Origin: Sulfuricystis thermophila
GTDB lineage: Bacteria; Pseudomonadota; Gammaproteobacteria; Burkholderiales; Rhodocyclaceae
NCBI RefSeq assembly: GCF_004323595.1
Contig: NZ_AP019373.1
Span: 1,116,001-1,180,000, forward strand
Length of the DNA stretch: 64,000 nucleotides
Direction of reading: 5' to 3'
Below the pieces are notes generated by a model that was not told where the DNA came from, did no database searches, and was given only the letters and a program-made list of their open reading frames with translations. Made by a program: the position numbers and the translations under genes. Below, in pieces: positions 16,907-26,564 of the stretch (position 1 is the stretch's first letter; every line of letters begins with the position of its first letter).

Positions 16907-19303
16907 GTGGAAAAACTGACCATCAAACGTGTCGCCGTGCTCGGCGCGGGCGTCATGGGTGCGCAGATCGCCGCGCATCTGGCCAATGCGCGGGTGCCGG
17001 TGCTGCTGTTCGACCTGCCGGCCAAAGAAGGTGGCAAGAACGCGATCGTCGACAAGGCGCTCGCCGGACTCAAGAAACTGAAACCCGCGCCGCTGGCGAC
17101 GGCGCGTGTTCTGCCCTACATCGAAGCGGCCAATTACGACGAGGATCTGGCGAAGCTCGCCGGCTGCGATCTGGTGATCGAGGCGATCGCCGAACGGCTC
17201 GATTGGAAGAAGGAACTCTACGCGAAGATCGCGCCGCATCTGACGCCCACCGCGATCCTTGCTTCGAACACTTCGGGGCTGTCGCTGACCGGGCTCGACG
17301 CGACCTTGCCCGAAGCCTTGCGTCCGCGCTTCTGCGGCATCCATTTCTTCAACCCGCCGCGCTACATGCATCTGGTCGAATTGATCGCCGCGCCGGCCAC
17401 CCAAGCCGGCCTGCTCGACGATCTCGAAACCTGGCTGACGATGCGGCTCGGCAAGGGCGTGGTGCGCGCCTTCGACACGCCGAACTTCGTCGCCAACCGC
17501 ATCGGCGTGTTCTCGATGCTGGCCGCGATGCATCACACGCAGGCCTTCGGTCTCGGCTTCGACGAAGTCGATGCGCTCACCGGCCCGCTGATCGGCCGGC
17601 CGAAGAGCGCGACCTACCGCACCGCCGACGTGGTGGGGCTCGACACGCTGGCGCACGTCATCCGGACGATGCAGGAAGCATTGCCGGCTGATCCCTGGCA
17701 TGCCCATTTCCAGACCCCGCTGTGGCTGTCGCTGCTGATCGAGAAGGGGGTGCTGGGGCAGAAGGTCGGCGCCGGCATCTACCGCAAACAGGGCAAGGAG
17801 ATCCTCGTCCTCGATCTCGCTGCACGCGATTACCGTGCGTCGGGAAAGACCGTGGCCGAGGAAGTGGCGGCGATCCTCAAGCTCAAGAACCCGGCCGAGA
17901 AGTTTGCCCAGCTGCGTGCCTCCTCGCACCCGCAGGCGCAGTTCCTGTGGGCGATCTTCCGCGACCTGTTCCATTATGCCGCCTATCATCTGGGCGAGAT
18001 TGCCGACAACGCACGCGACGTCGATCTGGCGCTGCGCTGGGGCTTCGGCTGGGCTTTCGGTCCGTTCGAGACGTGGCAGGCGGCCGGCTGGCAGGCGATC
18101 GCCGCGGCGATCGCGGCCGACATCGCCGCCGGCAAGGCGATGAGCACAGCGCCGCTGCCGACCTGGGTGACCGATGGCAGAAGCGGCGTGCATACGCCAG
18201 CCGGCTCCTGGTCGGCGCGCAACGCGGCTTATACGCCGCGCTCGGCACTGCCGGTCTACCGGCGCCAGCTGTTCCCGGAAGTGCTCGTCGGCGAAGCGCT
18301 GCGCTCGTTCGAACAGGCCGGCGAGACGCTCTATGCCAACGAAGGCGTGCGGCTGTGGCGTCTGCCGGAAGTCGATGCCGGCATCGCCATCCTCTCGGTG
18401 ATCTCGAAGAACCATACCCTCGGCAACGAGGTGCTCGATGGCATCCAGGCCGCCGTGCGTGTGGCCGAGGAGAAGCTCGATGGCCTGACGATCTGGCATC
18501 CGGCGCCGTTCGCGGTCGGTGCGAACCTGAAACAGGTGTTGCAGGCGATCCAGGCCAATGAATGGCAGTTGCTGGAAGGCACGGTGGAGAAATTCCAGCG
18601 CACCTCGCAAGCGCTGAAATATGCGCAGGTGCCGGTGGTGGCCGCGGTCGAGGGCATGGCGCTGGGCGGCGGTTGCGAGTTCCTGATGCACTGTGCGCAT
18701 CGCGTGCTGGCGCTGGAAAGCTACGTCGGCCTGGTCGAGGCCGGTGTCGGCTTGATCCCGGCCGGGGGCGGCTGCAAGGAGTTCGCCATCCGTGCCGCCG
18801 CGCTGGCGGCGCAGACGGCGACGCCGAACGAAGTGTTTCCGTTCCTGCAGACGGTATTCCAGACCATCGCGATGGCCAAGGTGGCCGGCAGCGCGCTGGA
18901 AGCGATCGACTATGGCTTCGCGCGGGAAGCCGACACGGTGCGCTTCAATGCCAAGGAGCTGCTCTATGTGGCATTGAAGCAGGCGCGCGCACTGGCCGAT
19001 GCCGGCTTCGTCCCGCCGCTGCCGGCGCGTGACGTACCGGTCGCCGGACGCACCGGCATCGCCAACTGCGAAATGATGCTGGTCAATATGAAGGAAGGCG
19101 GCATGATCTCGGCGCACGACTACCGCGTCGCCAAGGCCACGGCGGTGGCGCTTTGCGGCGGCGAGATCGAGGCCGGCAGCCGCGTCGACGAGGAATGGCT
19201 GCTGACCATCGAGCGCCGCGAGTTCATGCGTCTGTTGCGCACGCCCGAGACGCAGGCGCGCATCGCGCACATGATGGAAACCGGCAAGCCGCTGCGTAAT
19301 TGA
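16907..19303 (+). CDS. 3-hydroxyacyl-CoA dehydrogenase / enoyl-CoA hydratase fusion (FadN-like order)
   Basis: 798 residues from a GTG preceded by GAGGAGAGGG. The dehydrogenase comes first: NAD-binding GAGVMG at residues 13-18, then ASNTSGLSLT and HFFNPPRYMHLVELI. The hydratase/isomerase fold comes last, with GMALGGGCEFLMHCAHRVLA around residue 582. This order is the reverse of E. coli FadB and matches Bacillus FadN-type proteins. It hydrates enoyl-CoA and oxidises 3-hydroxyacyl-CoA. It opens an operon with the thiolase 10 bases downstream. Confidence 0.9.
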   Translation: MEKLTIKRVAVLGAGVMGAQIAAHLANARVPVLLFDLPAKEGGKNAIVDKALAGLKKLKPAPLATARVLPYIEAANYDEDLAKLAGCDLVIEAIAERLDWKKELYAKIAPHLTPTAILASNTSGLSLTGLDATLPEALRPRFCGIHFFNPPRYMHLVELIAAPATQAGLLDDLETWLTMRLGKGVVRAFDTPNFVANRIGVFSMLAAMHHTQAFGLGFDEVDALTGPLIGRPKSATYRTADVVGLDTLAHVIRTMQEALPADPWHAHFQTPLWLSLLIEKGVLGQKVGAGIYRKQGKEILVLDLAARDYRASGKTVAEEVAAILKLKNPAEKFAQLRASSHPQAQFLWAIFRDLFHYAAYHLGEIADNARDVDLALRWGFGWAFGPFETWQAAGWQAIAAAIAADIAAGKAMSTAPLPTWVTDGRSGVHTPAGSWSARNAAYTPRSALPVYRRQLFPEVLVGEALRSFEQAGETLYANEGVRLWRLPEVDAGIAILSVISKNHTLGNEVLDGIQAAVRVAEEKLDGLTIWHPAPFAVGANLKQVLQAIQANEWQLLEGTVEKFQRTSQALKYAQVPVVAAVEGMALGGGCEFLMHCAHRVLALESYVGLVEAGVGLIPAGGGCKEFAIRAAALAAQTATPNEVFPFLQTVFQTIAMAKVAGSALEAIDYGFAREADTVRFNAKELLYVALKQARALADAGFVPPLPARDVPVAGRTGIANCEMMLVNMKEGGMISAHDYRVAKATAVALCGGEIEAGSRVDEEWLLTIERREFMRLLRTPETQARIAHMMETGKPLRN

Positions 19304-19313
19304 GGAGAATCAG

Positions 19314-20510
19314 ATGAACAAGCAAATCCAGGACGCCTATATCGTTGCCGCCAAGCGGCTGCCGGTGGCGAAGAAGAATGGCATGTTTCGGCACGTGCGG
19401 CCCGACGACATGCTCGCTCATGCGATTCGTGCCGTCGTCGCCGAAGTTCCGCAACTCGATCCGGCCCGCATCGGCGACGTGATCGTCGGCTGTGCGATGC
19501 CCGAGGCGGAACAGGGCATGAACGTCGCGCGCATCGGCCTGCTGCTCGCCGGGCTGCCGGTGTCGGTACCCGGCATGACCATCAACCGCTTTTGCTCCTC
19601 GGGCCTGCAGGCGGTCTCCGATGCGGCCAACCAGATCCGTCTCGGTCTTGCCGATGTCATGATCGCGGCGGGCACCGAATCGATGACGGTCATGCCGCAG
19701 ATGATGGGCAACAAGGTGGCGATCAACCCTGCGGTGTTCACGGACGAGAACGTCGGCATCGCCTATGGCATGGGACTGACCGCCGAAAAGGTGGCGAGCC
19801 GCTGGCAGGTGACGCGCGAAGATCAGGATGCCTTCGCGCTCGAATCGCACCGCCGCGCGCTGGCGGCGATCGCGGCCGGCCATTTCGAGGCCGAGATCAC
19901 GCCCTACACGGTGCGCGAGCAGTTGCCGAACCTCGCCACCGGTGAGGTCGTGACGCGTGAATTCGTCGCCGAGAACGATGAGGGACCCCGTGCCGACAGC
20001 GCGATGGAAAAGCTCGCGAAACTGAAGCCGGTGTTCCATGCCCGGGGTTCGGTGACGGCGGGCAATTCCTCGCAGATGTCGGATGGCGCGGCGGCGGTCC
20101 TGCTGATGTCGGAACGGGCGCTGAAGGAATCCGGTGCCACGCCGCTGGCGCGCTTCGTCGGCTTTGCGGTCGCCGGTGTCGAACCGGAGATCATGGGCGT
20201 CGGTCCGATCGCGGCGATCCCGAAGGTTCTGGCGCAGACGCGCGTGAAACAGGAGGAACTCGACTGGATCGAGCTCAACGAAGCCTTTGCGGCACAGTCG
20301 CTGGCGGTGATCCGCGAGCTCGGCCTCGATGCGGCGAAGGTCAATCCGCTCGGTGGGGCGATCGCCCTGGGCCATCCGCTCGGCGCCACCGGTGCGATCC
20401 GCACCGCGACCGTCGTGCATGGCCTGAGGCGCACGGGGGGACGCTATGGCATGGTGACGATGTGTATCGGCACCGGTATGGGGGCGGCCGGGATTTTCGA
20501 GCGCCTGTAA
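19314..20510 (+). CDS. fadA: 3-ketoacyl-CoA thiolase (acetyl-CoA C-acyltransferase)
   Basis: 398 residues. Nucleophile Cys94 is in INRFCSSGLQAVSDAA, and the catalytic His and Cys lie in GHPLGATGAIRTATVVHG and CIGTGMGAAGIFERL. It cleaves 3-ketoacyl-CoA with CoA to acetyl-CoA plus a shortened acyl-CoA, completing the cycle begun by FadE and the preceding fusion. Spacing of 10 bases and GAGGAG before the ATG support one operon. Confidence 0.93.
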   Translation: MNKQIQDAYIVAAKRLPVAKKNGMFRHVRPDDMLAHAIRAVVAEVPQLDPARIGDVIVGCAMPEAEQGMNVARIGLLLAGLPVSVPGMTINRFCSSGLQAVSDAANQIRLGLADVMIAAGTESMTVMPQMMGNKVAINPAVFTDENVGIAYGMGLTAEKVASRWQVTREDQDAFALESHRRALAAIAAGHFEAEITPYTVREQLPNLATGEVVTREFVAENDEGPRADSAMEKLAKLKPVFHARGSVTAGNSSQMSDGAAAVLLMSERALKESGATPLARFVGFAVAGVEPEIMGVGPIAAIPKVLAQTRVKQEELDWIELNEAFAAQSLAVIRELGLDAAKVNPLGGAIALGHPLGATGAIRTATVVHGLRRTGGRYGMVTMCIGTGMGAAGIFERL

Positions 20511-20524
20511 GTTTTTGGACTGAT

Positions 20525-21049
20525 GTGAAACCCGCCTGGCTCAAACGTCTGCCGCCGAAATGGCGCGCCCATGCCGTGCGGATTGGCTTCAACCTGCATC
20601 CGGCTTTCCGCGGCGCGGGCGGCCGGGTGGTCGAAGTAGCGCCGGATCTGTCGAAAATGCGCGTGCGTCTGCCGTATTCCTGGCGCACGCGCAACGTCGT
20701 CGGTTCGCTCTATGGCGGCTCGCTGTTCGCGATCACCGATGGAGCGCACCCGATGATGCTGATGGCCGCGCTCGGCGACGAGGTCGTGGTCTGGGACAAG
20801 GCGGCGACGATCCGCTACCGCCGTCCTGGCTACAGCGCCGTCGAGGCGGATTTCGAACTCCCGCCACAGGAGATCGAGGCCATTCGGGCTGCGTTGCGGG
20901 AGTCGCCGGAAATCGAGCGCAAATACACCGTAGAGTTGAAGGATCAGACGGGTGAAGTGTGCGCAGTGGTCGAGCGCACGGTCTATATCGGACTGAAAAG
21001 CCATTATCGACAAAAAGGAGGAGGGACATGCGAATTGCCAATAGGGTAA
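20525..21049 (+). CDS. Hotdog-fold thioesterase-like protein (DUF4442 type)
   Basis: 174 residues from a GTG at 20525, 14 bases after the thiolase; the longer frame overlaps the thiolase and was not chosen. The Shine-Dalgarno is poor, so this start is uncertain. The core VVEVAPDLSKMRVRLPYSWRTRN and VGSLYGGSLFAITDGAHPMML, and ATIRYRRPGY later, fit the DUF4442/hotdog thioesterase family. A role in hydrolysing or relieving acyl-CoA is inferred from operon position. Confidence 0.75.
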   Translation: MKPAWLKRLPPKWRAHAVRIGFNLHPAFRGAGGRVVEVAPDLSKMRVRLPYSWRTRNVVGSLYGGSLFAITDGAHPMMLMAALGDEVVVWDKAATIRYRRPGYSAVEADFELPPQEIEAIRAALRESPEIERKYTVELKDQTGEVCAVVERTVYIGLKSHYRQKGGGTCELPIG

Positions 21050-21606
21050 TGCAGGCCGTGTTGTTCTCGGTAGCGTTGGTTGCCATGAGCCCAACCCTGG
21101 CGCTCGATGTAGCGGGCGTCAAGGTCGAGGAGCGCGCCCAGGTGGCCGGCAAGGAACTTGTGCTCAATGGCGCCGGCATCCGCACGCGGCTGTTCTTCAA
21201 GGTCTATGTCGCGGCGCTCTATGCCGAGAAACCGGCCAAAGAGGCCGCCGCGCTGATCGCTGGGCCGGGGCCACGCCGCATCGTGCTGTCGATGTTGCGT
21301 GAGCTCGATGCCGACACGCTCTACGGTGCCCTCGAGGAAGGCTTGCGCAACAATCTGAGCGAAGCCGAACGTGCAGCACTCAAGCCATCGATCGATGCGC
21401 TCGGTGCGACGATGCGTGGGATCGGCAAGGTTGTGCCGGGCGACACGGTGACGCTCGATTTCTCGGCCGAGGGACTCACCATCGGGCACAATGGTTCGCC
21501 CCGTGGCAAGATCGCCGACGAGAAGATCGGTCCGGCCGTGCTGAAAATCTGGCTCGGCGAGAAGCCGGCCGAGGAATCGCTCAAACAGGCGCTGCTCGGC
21601 CGCTGA
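21028..21606 (+). CDS. Secreted chalcone-isomerase-like (CHI-fold) protein
   Basis: 192 residues from the ATG at 21028, directly after AAGGAGGAGGG; it overlaps the previous gene by 22 bases. The signal peptide is RIANRVMQAVLFSVALVAM, cleaving near TLALDV. The mature part has the Chalcone_3 pattern: LVLNGAGIRTRLFFKVYVAALY, then IVLSMLRELDADTLYGALEEGL and GPAVLKIWLGEKPAEESLKQALLG. CHI-fold relatives in plants bind fatty acids; a periplasmic fatty-acid or lipid role here is inference from the operon. Confidence 0.8.
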   Translation: MRIANRVMQAVLFSVALVAMSPTLALDVAGVKVEERAQVAGKELVLNGAGIRTRLFFKVYVAALYAEKPAKEAAALIAGPGPRRIVLSMLRELDADTLYGALEEGLRNNLSEAERAALKPSIDALGATMRGIGKVVPGDTVTLDFSAEGLTIGHNGSPRGKIADEKIGPAVLKIWLGEKPAEESLKQALLGR

Positions 21607-21632
21607 CCCGATAGACGAGGAGGAGGGGGACG

Positions 21633-23291
21633 ATGGAAAAAGTCTGGCTGAAGCGCTATCCACCCGGGGTGCCGGCGGAAATCGATCCGGCGCGTTACGC
21701 GAGCCTCGCGGCGATGTTCGAAGAGTCCTGCGCAAAGTTCGGCGAACAGACGGCCTATCTGTCGATGGGCAAGGGCATCACCTATCGCGAACTCGCTCAA
21801 GCCGCGCACGACTTTGCTGGCTGGCTGCAGTCGCGGGGAGTGAGGAAAGGTGACCGTGTGGCGCTGATGATGCCGAATGTGCTGCAATATCCGGTGGCGC
21901 TGTTCGGCACCCTGCTCGCGGGTTGCGTGGTGGTCAATTGCAATCCGCTCTATACACCACGCGAACTCGAACACCAGCTCAAGGATTCTGGTGCGACCGC
22001 GATCGTGATCCTGGAAAACTTCGCCCATACGCTGCAGGCGGTGATCGACAAGACGGCGGTGCGCCATGTCATCGTCACGCCGCTGGGCGAGCTGTTGGGC
22101 CTGAAGGGACTCCTGGTCAACTTCGTCGTGCGCCATGTCAAGAAGCTGGTGCCGGCCTGGCAATTGCCGCAGGCGATCGATTTCAAGCATGCGCTGGCCG
22201 AAGGCCGGCGGCATGGCTTCACGGCCGTGCCGCTCGCGCACGACGATCTCGCCTTCCTGCAATACACCGGCGGCACCACCGGTGTCTCGAAAGGTGCGAT
22301 GCTCACGCACGGCAACATCTGCGCGAACGTGCTGCAGGCGCATGCCTGGATCGCGCACAAGATCGAGGAAGGCAAGGAGTTCATCGTCACCGCGCTGCCG
22401 CTCTATCACATCTTCGCGCTGACCGCGAACTGCCTGGTGTTCTTAATGATGGGTGCGCGCAACCTGCTGATCGCCAATCCGCGCGACATCCCGAACTTCG
22501 TCAAGGAGTGGGCGAAGTATCCGGTCTCGGTGGTGACGGGTGTCAATACGCTGTTCAATGCCCTGCTCAACAACGAAGCCTTTTGCAAGCTCGATTTTTC
22601 GACCATGAAGGTGACGCTCGGCGGTGGCATGGCGGTGTTGAAAGCGACGGCCGATCGCTGGCAGCAGGTGGTTGGCGTGCCGCTGATCCAGGCCTATGGT
22701 CTGACCGAGACCTCGCCGGCGGCGACCATCAATCCGCTCGATCTCACCGAGTTCAACGGCTCGATCGGTCTGCCGATCCCGTCGACCGACGTGTCGATCC
22801 GTGCCGACGATGGTCACGAGGTGCCGCTCGGCCAGGTCGGCGAGATCTGCATCCGCGGCCCGCAGGTGATGAAAGGGTATTGGCAGCGTCCCGATGAAAC
22901 GGCCAATGTGCTGCTGGCCGACGACTTCCTGCGCACCGGCGATCTCGGTTATGTCGATGAGCAGGGCTTCGTCTATCTCGTCGATCGCAAGAAGGACATG
23001 ATCCTGGTTTCGGGCTTCAACGTCTTCCCGAACGAAGTCGAGGAGGCGGTGGCCCAGCATCCGGGCGTGCTCGAAGTGGCGGCGATCGGTGTGCCCGACG
23101 AGCATTCCGGCGAGGCGGTGAAGATCTTCGTCGTCAGGAAAGACCCGAACCTGACGGCCGAGGCGCTGATCGCCCATTGCCGGAATCTGCTCACCGGCTA
23201 CAAGGTGCCCAAGCATGTCGAATTCCGCGCCGATCTGCCCAAGACCAACGTTGGCAAGATTTTGCGGCGCGCGTTGAAGGAGTCGAGCTGA
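21633..23291 (+). CDS. fadD: Long-chain acyl-CoA synthetase
   Basis: 552 residues. AMP-binding P-loop [16 protein letters not shown], adenylation motif [18 protein letters not shown] motif region [39 protein letters not shown] and the C-terminal lysine region [13 protein letters not shown]. It activates fatty acids to acyl-CoA at the membrane as they enter through FadL. GAGGAGGGGG precedes the ATG; its stop overlaps the next start (TGATG). Confidence 0.92.
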   Translation: MEKVWLKRYPPGVPAEIDPARYASLAAMFEESCAKFGEQTAYLSMGKGITYRELAQAAHDFAGWLQSRGVRKGDRVALMMPNVLQYPVALFGTLLAGCVVVNCNPLYTPRELEHQLKDSGATAIVILENFAHTLQAVIDKTAVRHVIVTPLGELLGLKGLLVNFVVRHVKKLVPAWQLPQAIDFKHALAEGRRHGFTAVPLAHDDLAFLQYTGGTTGVSKGAMLTHGNICANVLQAHAWIAHKIEEGKEFIVTALPLYHIFALTANCLVFLMMGARNLLIANPRDIPNFVKEWAKYPVSVVTGVNTLFNALLNNEAFCKLDFSTMKVTLGGGMAVLKATADRWQQVVGVPLIQAYGLTETSPAATINPLDLTEFNGSIGLPIPSTDVSIRADDGHEVPLGQVGEICIRGPQVMKGYWQRPDETANVLLADDFLRTGDLGYVDEQGFVYLVDRKKDMILVSGFNVFPNEVEEAVAQHPGVLEVAAIGVPDEHSGEAVKIFVVRKDPNLTAEALIAHCRNLLTGYKVPKHVEFRADLPKTNVGKILRRALKESS

Positions 23292-24235
23292 TGCCGATCC
23301 CCGCCGCTTTGGCAAGGAATCTGACGTTGCCGGTGATCGGCGCGCCGATGTTCATCGTCTCGACGCCGGCGTTGGTGATCGCCCAATGCAAGGCCGGCAT
23401 CATCGGCGCCTTTCCCGCCCTCAATGCACGGCCGGCCGAGAAGCTCGACGAATGGCTGACGACGATCGAGACGGCGCTGGCCGCGACAGCCCAGGCCGCA
23501 CCCTACGCGGTGAATCTGATCGTGCATCCGAGCAACGAGCGGCTCGAGGCCGATCTCGCCCAGTGTGTCGCTCACCGCGTGCCGCTGGTGATCACCAGCC
23601 TGGGCAAGCCGAGCGCGATCGTCGCTGCGGTGCATGGTTACGGCGGACTGGTATTCCACGACGTGACGACCGTGCGGCATGCCGAGAAGGCGCTGGAAGC
23701 TGGCGTCGATGGACTGATCCTGGTGGCCGCCGGCGCCGGTGGGCATGGCGGGACGCTGAGTCCGTTCGCGCTGGTGGCCGAAGTGCGCCGTTTCTATGAC
23801 GGCCCCCTGGCACTCGCCGGCGCGATCACCCAGGGACGGCAGATCCTCGCCGTGGAGGCGCTCGGCGCCGATTTCGCCTACATCGGCACGCGCTTCATCG
23901 CCACGCAGGAGGCCAACGCCAGCGACGCCTACAAGCAGGCGATCCTCGCCGCTCATGCCGAAGACATCGTCTATACGCCCTATTTCACCGGTGTGCCTGG
24001 CAATTATCTGAAGAGCAGCATCCTCGCGGCCGGCCTCGATCCTGCCGCACTTCCTTCCGGTCACGGGCCGAAGCTCGAATTCACCCGCGCCACCGAGGGG
24101 GCCAAGGCCTGGCGCGACATCTGGGGTGCCGGGCAGGGCGTGGGAGGGATCGACGACATCCCGACCACCACCGCGCTGATCGTGCGGCTGAACAACGAAC
24201 GTCAAGCGGCGCGCGCCGCGCTGTGCGGGCTATGA
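23291..24235 (+). CDS. Nitronate monooxygenase-like FMN protein
   Basis: 314 residues, coupled to fadD by TGATG. TIM-barrel flavoprotein of the NMO/2-nitropropane dioxygenase family: LTLPVIGAPMFIVSTPALVIAQCKAGIIGAFPA at the N terminus, VFHDVTTVRHAEKALEAGVDGL, LVAAGAGGHGGTLSPFALV, and ALGADFAYIGTRFIATQEA. The family oxidises nitronates, and some members are enoyl reductases or have unknown flavin chemistry. The position in a fatty-acid operon suggests an acyl-related role, but that is inference. Confidence 0.8.
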   Translation: MPIPAALARNLTLPVIGAPMFIVSTPALVIAQCKAGIIGAFPALNARPAEKLDEWLTTIETALAATAQAAPYAVNLIVHPSNERLEADLAQCVAHRVPLVITSLGKPSAIVAAVHGYGGLVFHDVTTVRHAEKALEAGVDGLILVAAGAGGHGGTLSPFALVAEVRRFYDGPLALAGAITQGRQILAVEALGADFAYIGTRFIATQEANASDAYKQAILAAHAEDIVYTPYFTGVPGNYLKSSILAAGLDPAALPSGHGPKLEFTRATEGAKAWRDIWGAGQGVGGIDDIPTTTALIVRLNNERQAARAALCGL

Positions 24236-24260
24236 TGCCGTCCCGCCAGCGCCGATTTTG
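24235..24260 (+). repeat. Family A short repeat, half copy
   Basis: Core GTCCCGCCAGCGCCGATTTT in the 56-base gap between the NMO-like and acyl-CoA dehydrogenase genes; only the left arm is present. It begins at the NMO stop codon. Confidence 0.8.
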
Positions 24261-24291
24261 ATGAAGATCGATATGACAAGGAGTGGAAACC

Positions 24292-26097
24292 ATGAGTGAT
24301 TACCGGGCACCCGTCGAAGAGATGCGTTTCCTGATCGAGGAGATCGCGGGACTTTCAGAAATTCGTCAATGGCCGGGGTGTGAGGAAGCCAGCGAGGACG
24401 TCGTGACGGCGATTCTCGATGAGGCGGCGAAATTCGCCGGCGAGGTGTTGGCGCCGCTCAACCGTGTGGGCGACAAGACCGGCTGCCGACTCGAAGGCGA
24501 CACGGTGATCACACCGCCGGGATGGCAGGAGGCGTATCGCCAGTTCTGCGCGGCCGGCTGGGGGGCGCTCACCGCACCGGCGGAATATGGCGGGCAGAAT
24601 CTTCCCCAGTCGCTCGGCGTGGCCGTCGAGGAAATGTGGAACGCCGCCAACATGTCGTTCGCCCTCGGGCCGATGCTCACCACCGGCGCGGTCGATGCGC
24701 TGCTCACCGCAGGCACGCCTGAAATCAAGTCGCTGTATCTGCCGAAGATGATCGCCGGTGAATGGACCGGCACGATGAACCTCACCGAGCCGCAGGCCGG
24801 CTCCGATCTGGCCTTGATCCGCACGCGTGCCGAGCCGCAGCCCGATGGCACGTACCGGTTATTCGGGCAGAAGATCTTCATCACCTACGGCGAGCACGAC
24901 CTCACGGAAAACATCATCCATCTGGTGCTCGCCCGGTTGCCCGATGCGCCGCCTGGCGTGAAGGGCATTTCGCTGTTCGTCGTGCCCAAGTTCCTGGTCA
25001 ATGCCGATGGTTCTCTGGGGGCACGCAACGATGTCCGTTGTGTCTCGATCGAGCACAAGCTGGGCATCCATGCCAGTCCGACCTGCGTGATGGCCTATGG
25101 CGATGCCGGCGGCGCGGTGGGCTACTTGGTCGGCGAGCCGAATGCCGGCCTCAAATACATGTTCATCATGATGAACGCGGCGCGTCATGCCGTCGGCGTG
25201 CAGGGCGTGGCGATCGCCGAACGGGCTTTCCAGCAGGCGCTGGCCTATGCGCGCGAGCGCAAGCAGGGCCGCGATCTGGCCAGCGGCGAGGGGCCGGTGA
25301 CCATCGACCGGCATCCGGACGTGCAGCGCATGCTGCTCACCATCAAGACACGCATCGAAGCCAGCCGGGCACTCGCCTATTACGCCTCGGGCCTGTTCGA
25401 CCGCGCCTATCATCATCCCGATGCCAAGGAGCGCGAGCTGGCGCTCCTGATGGGCGAGTTGTTCATCCCGCTGGTCAAGGGCGGCGCCACCGAGATGAGC
25501 ATCGAGGCGACCTCGCTGGCCGTGCAGGTGCATGGCGGGATGGGCTATGTCGAGGAAACCGGCGCCGCGCAACATTTCCGCGATGCGCGCATCACGACGA
25601 TTTACGAGGGCACCACGGGCATCCAGGCCAATGACCTGATCGGCCGCAAGCTGATGCGCGACCAGGGAGCGACGCTGATGCGGTTGCTGGGCATGGTCGA
25701 GGCTACCTGCAAGGAGCTCGCAGCGAGCGGCGACGCAGATCTCGCGCCGATGGGGGCACGTTTGGCCAAGGCGCTGGCCGCTTGGGGAGAAGCCGCCCGC
25801 TGGATCGGCGAGAATCTCAAGGGCAACACGCTGGGCGTCTTCGCCGGCGCGGTGCCGTTCCTCGAACTGTCGAGCCTGGTCGCCGGCGGCTGGCTGCTGG
25901 CCAAATCCGCGCAGATCGCCAAACGGCGGCTGGCCGAAGGCGTGGGCAACGCACGCTTCTACCAGTCGAAGATCGCCAGCGCGCGTTTCTATGCCGATCA
26001 TCTGTTGCCGCGAGCACATGCCCTCTCGGCTTCGATCCGCAGTTTCGATGCCGAAGCACTGTCGGCTTACGCGCCGGCACTCTCCGCGTATGATTGA
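24292..26097 (+). CDS. Acyl-CoA dehydrogenase, 600-residue DmdC/AcdA-like class
   Basis: 601 residues from the ATG at 24292 after AAGGAG. The N terminus SDYRAPVEEMRFLIEEIAGL, the flavin/substrate motifs MNLTEPQAGSDLALIRTRAE and HGGMGYVEETGAAQHFRDARITTIYEGTTGIQANDL, and an extra C-terminal domain of about 120 residues define the large acyl-CoA dehydrogenase class often annotated as DmdC-like. It likely oxidises a medium or short acyl-CoA alongside FadE. Substrate cannot be read from sequence. Confidence 0.88.
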   Translation: MSDYRAPVEEMRFLIEEIAGLSEIRQWPGCEEASEDVVTAILDEAAKFAGEVLAPLNRVGDKTGCRLEGDTVITPPGWQEAYRQFCAAGWGALTAPAEYGGQNLPQSLGVAVEEMWNAANMSFALGPMLTTGAVDALLTAGTPEIKSLYLPKMIAGEWTGTMNLTEPQAGSDLALIRTRAEPQPDGTYRLFGQKIFITYGEHDLTENIIHLVLARLPDAPPGVKGISLFVVPKFLVNADGSLGARNDVRCVSIEHKLGIHASPTCVMAYGDAGGAVGYLVGEPNAGLKYMFIMMNAARHAVGVQGVAIAERAFQQALAYARERKQGRDLASGEGPVTIDRHPDVQRMLLTIKTRIEASRALAYYASGLFDRAYHHPDAKERELALLMGELFIPLVKGGATEMSIEATSLAVQVHGGMGYVEETGAAQHFRDARITTIYEGTTGIQANDLIGRKLMRDQGATLMRLLGMVEATCKELAASGDADLAPMGARLAKALAAWGEAARWIGENLKGNTLGVFAGAVPFLELSSLVAGGWLLAKSAQIAKRRLAEGVGNARFYQSKIASARFYADHLLPRAHALSASIRSFDAEALSAYAPALSAYD

Positions 26098-26129
26098 TGG
26101 CCAGTTGCATCGACGACATTGGAGAGGAT

Positions 26130-26564
26130 ATGCAGGCAGGCGATCTGGAAGCGAAGAACGAATTGGAGCAAAAGCTGCTGGCCGCGATCAATGGCGAGCT
26201 GGACAGCGCGGATTTCATGCGCGAGTTGCTCACCCAGCAGGTGTTCATCCCGATCAAGGATGATCGGGAGAGCGGCATCCAGGGCCTTCAGCTCACCAAC
26301 AAGGCGACGCCATTGGTCGTCGAGGACGAGGCGGGAAACAAGATCCTCGTGTTGTTCACCAGTCCAGAACGCGCGAAGGATTTCCTCGCCGACGTGCCCG
26401 GCTACAGCGGTGGACTCTTGGCCGATTTCGCCTGGATCGTCGAACGCATGGAACCGGGCTTTTCGATCGCCGTCAATCCCGGCATCGAGCTCGGCATGGA
26501 CATCGAGCCCGAGCATGTGATGGAGATGCTCGCGCTCGTCGCGGCGCGCGAGAAGAGCAACTGA
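26130..26564 (+). CDS. SseB-like protein
   Basis: 144 residues from the ATG at 26130, chosen because GGAGAGG stands just before it. An upstream ATG at 26097, overlapping the previous stop as TGATG, would add 11 residues. Sequence features are those of SseB N-terminal domain proteins: MRELLTQQVFIPI, TPLVVEDEAGNKILVLFTSPERAKDFL and GFSIAVNPGIELGMDIEPEHV. Function in this family is not settled. Its end overlaps the hypE start (ATGA). Confidence 0.75.
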   Translation: MQAGDLEAKNELEQKLLAAINGELDSADFMRELLTQQVFIPIKDDRESGIQGLQLTNKATPLVVEDEAGNKILVLFTSPERAKDFLADVPGYSGGLLADFAWIVERMEPGFSIAVNPGIELGMDIEPEHVMEMLALVAAREKSN

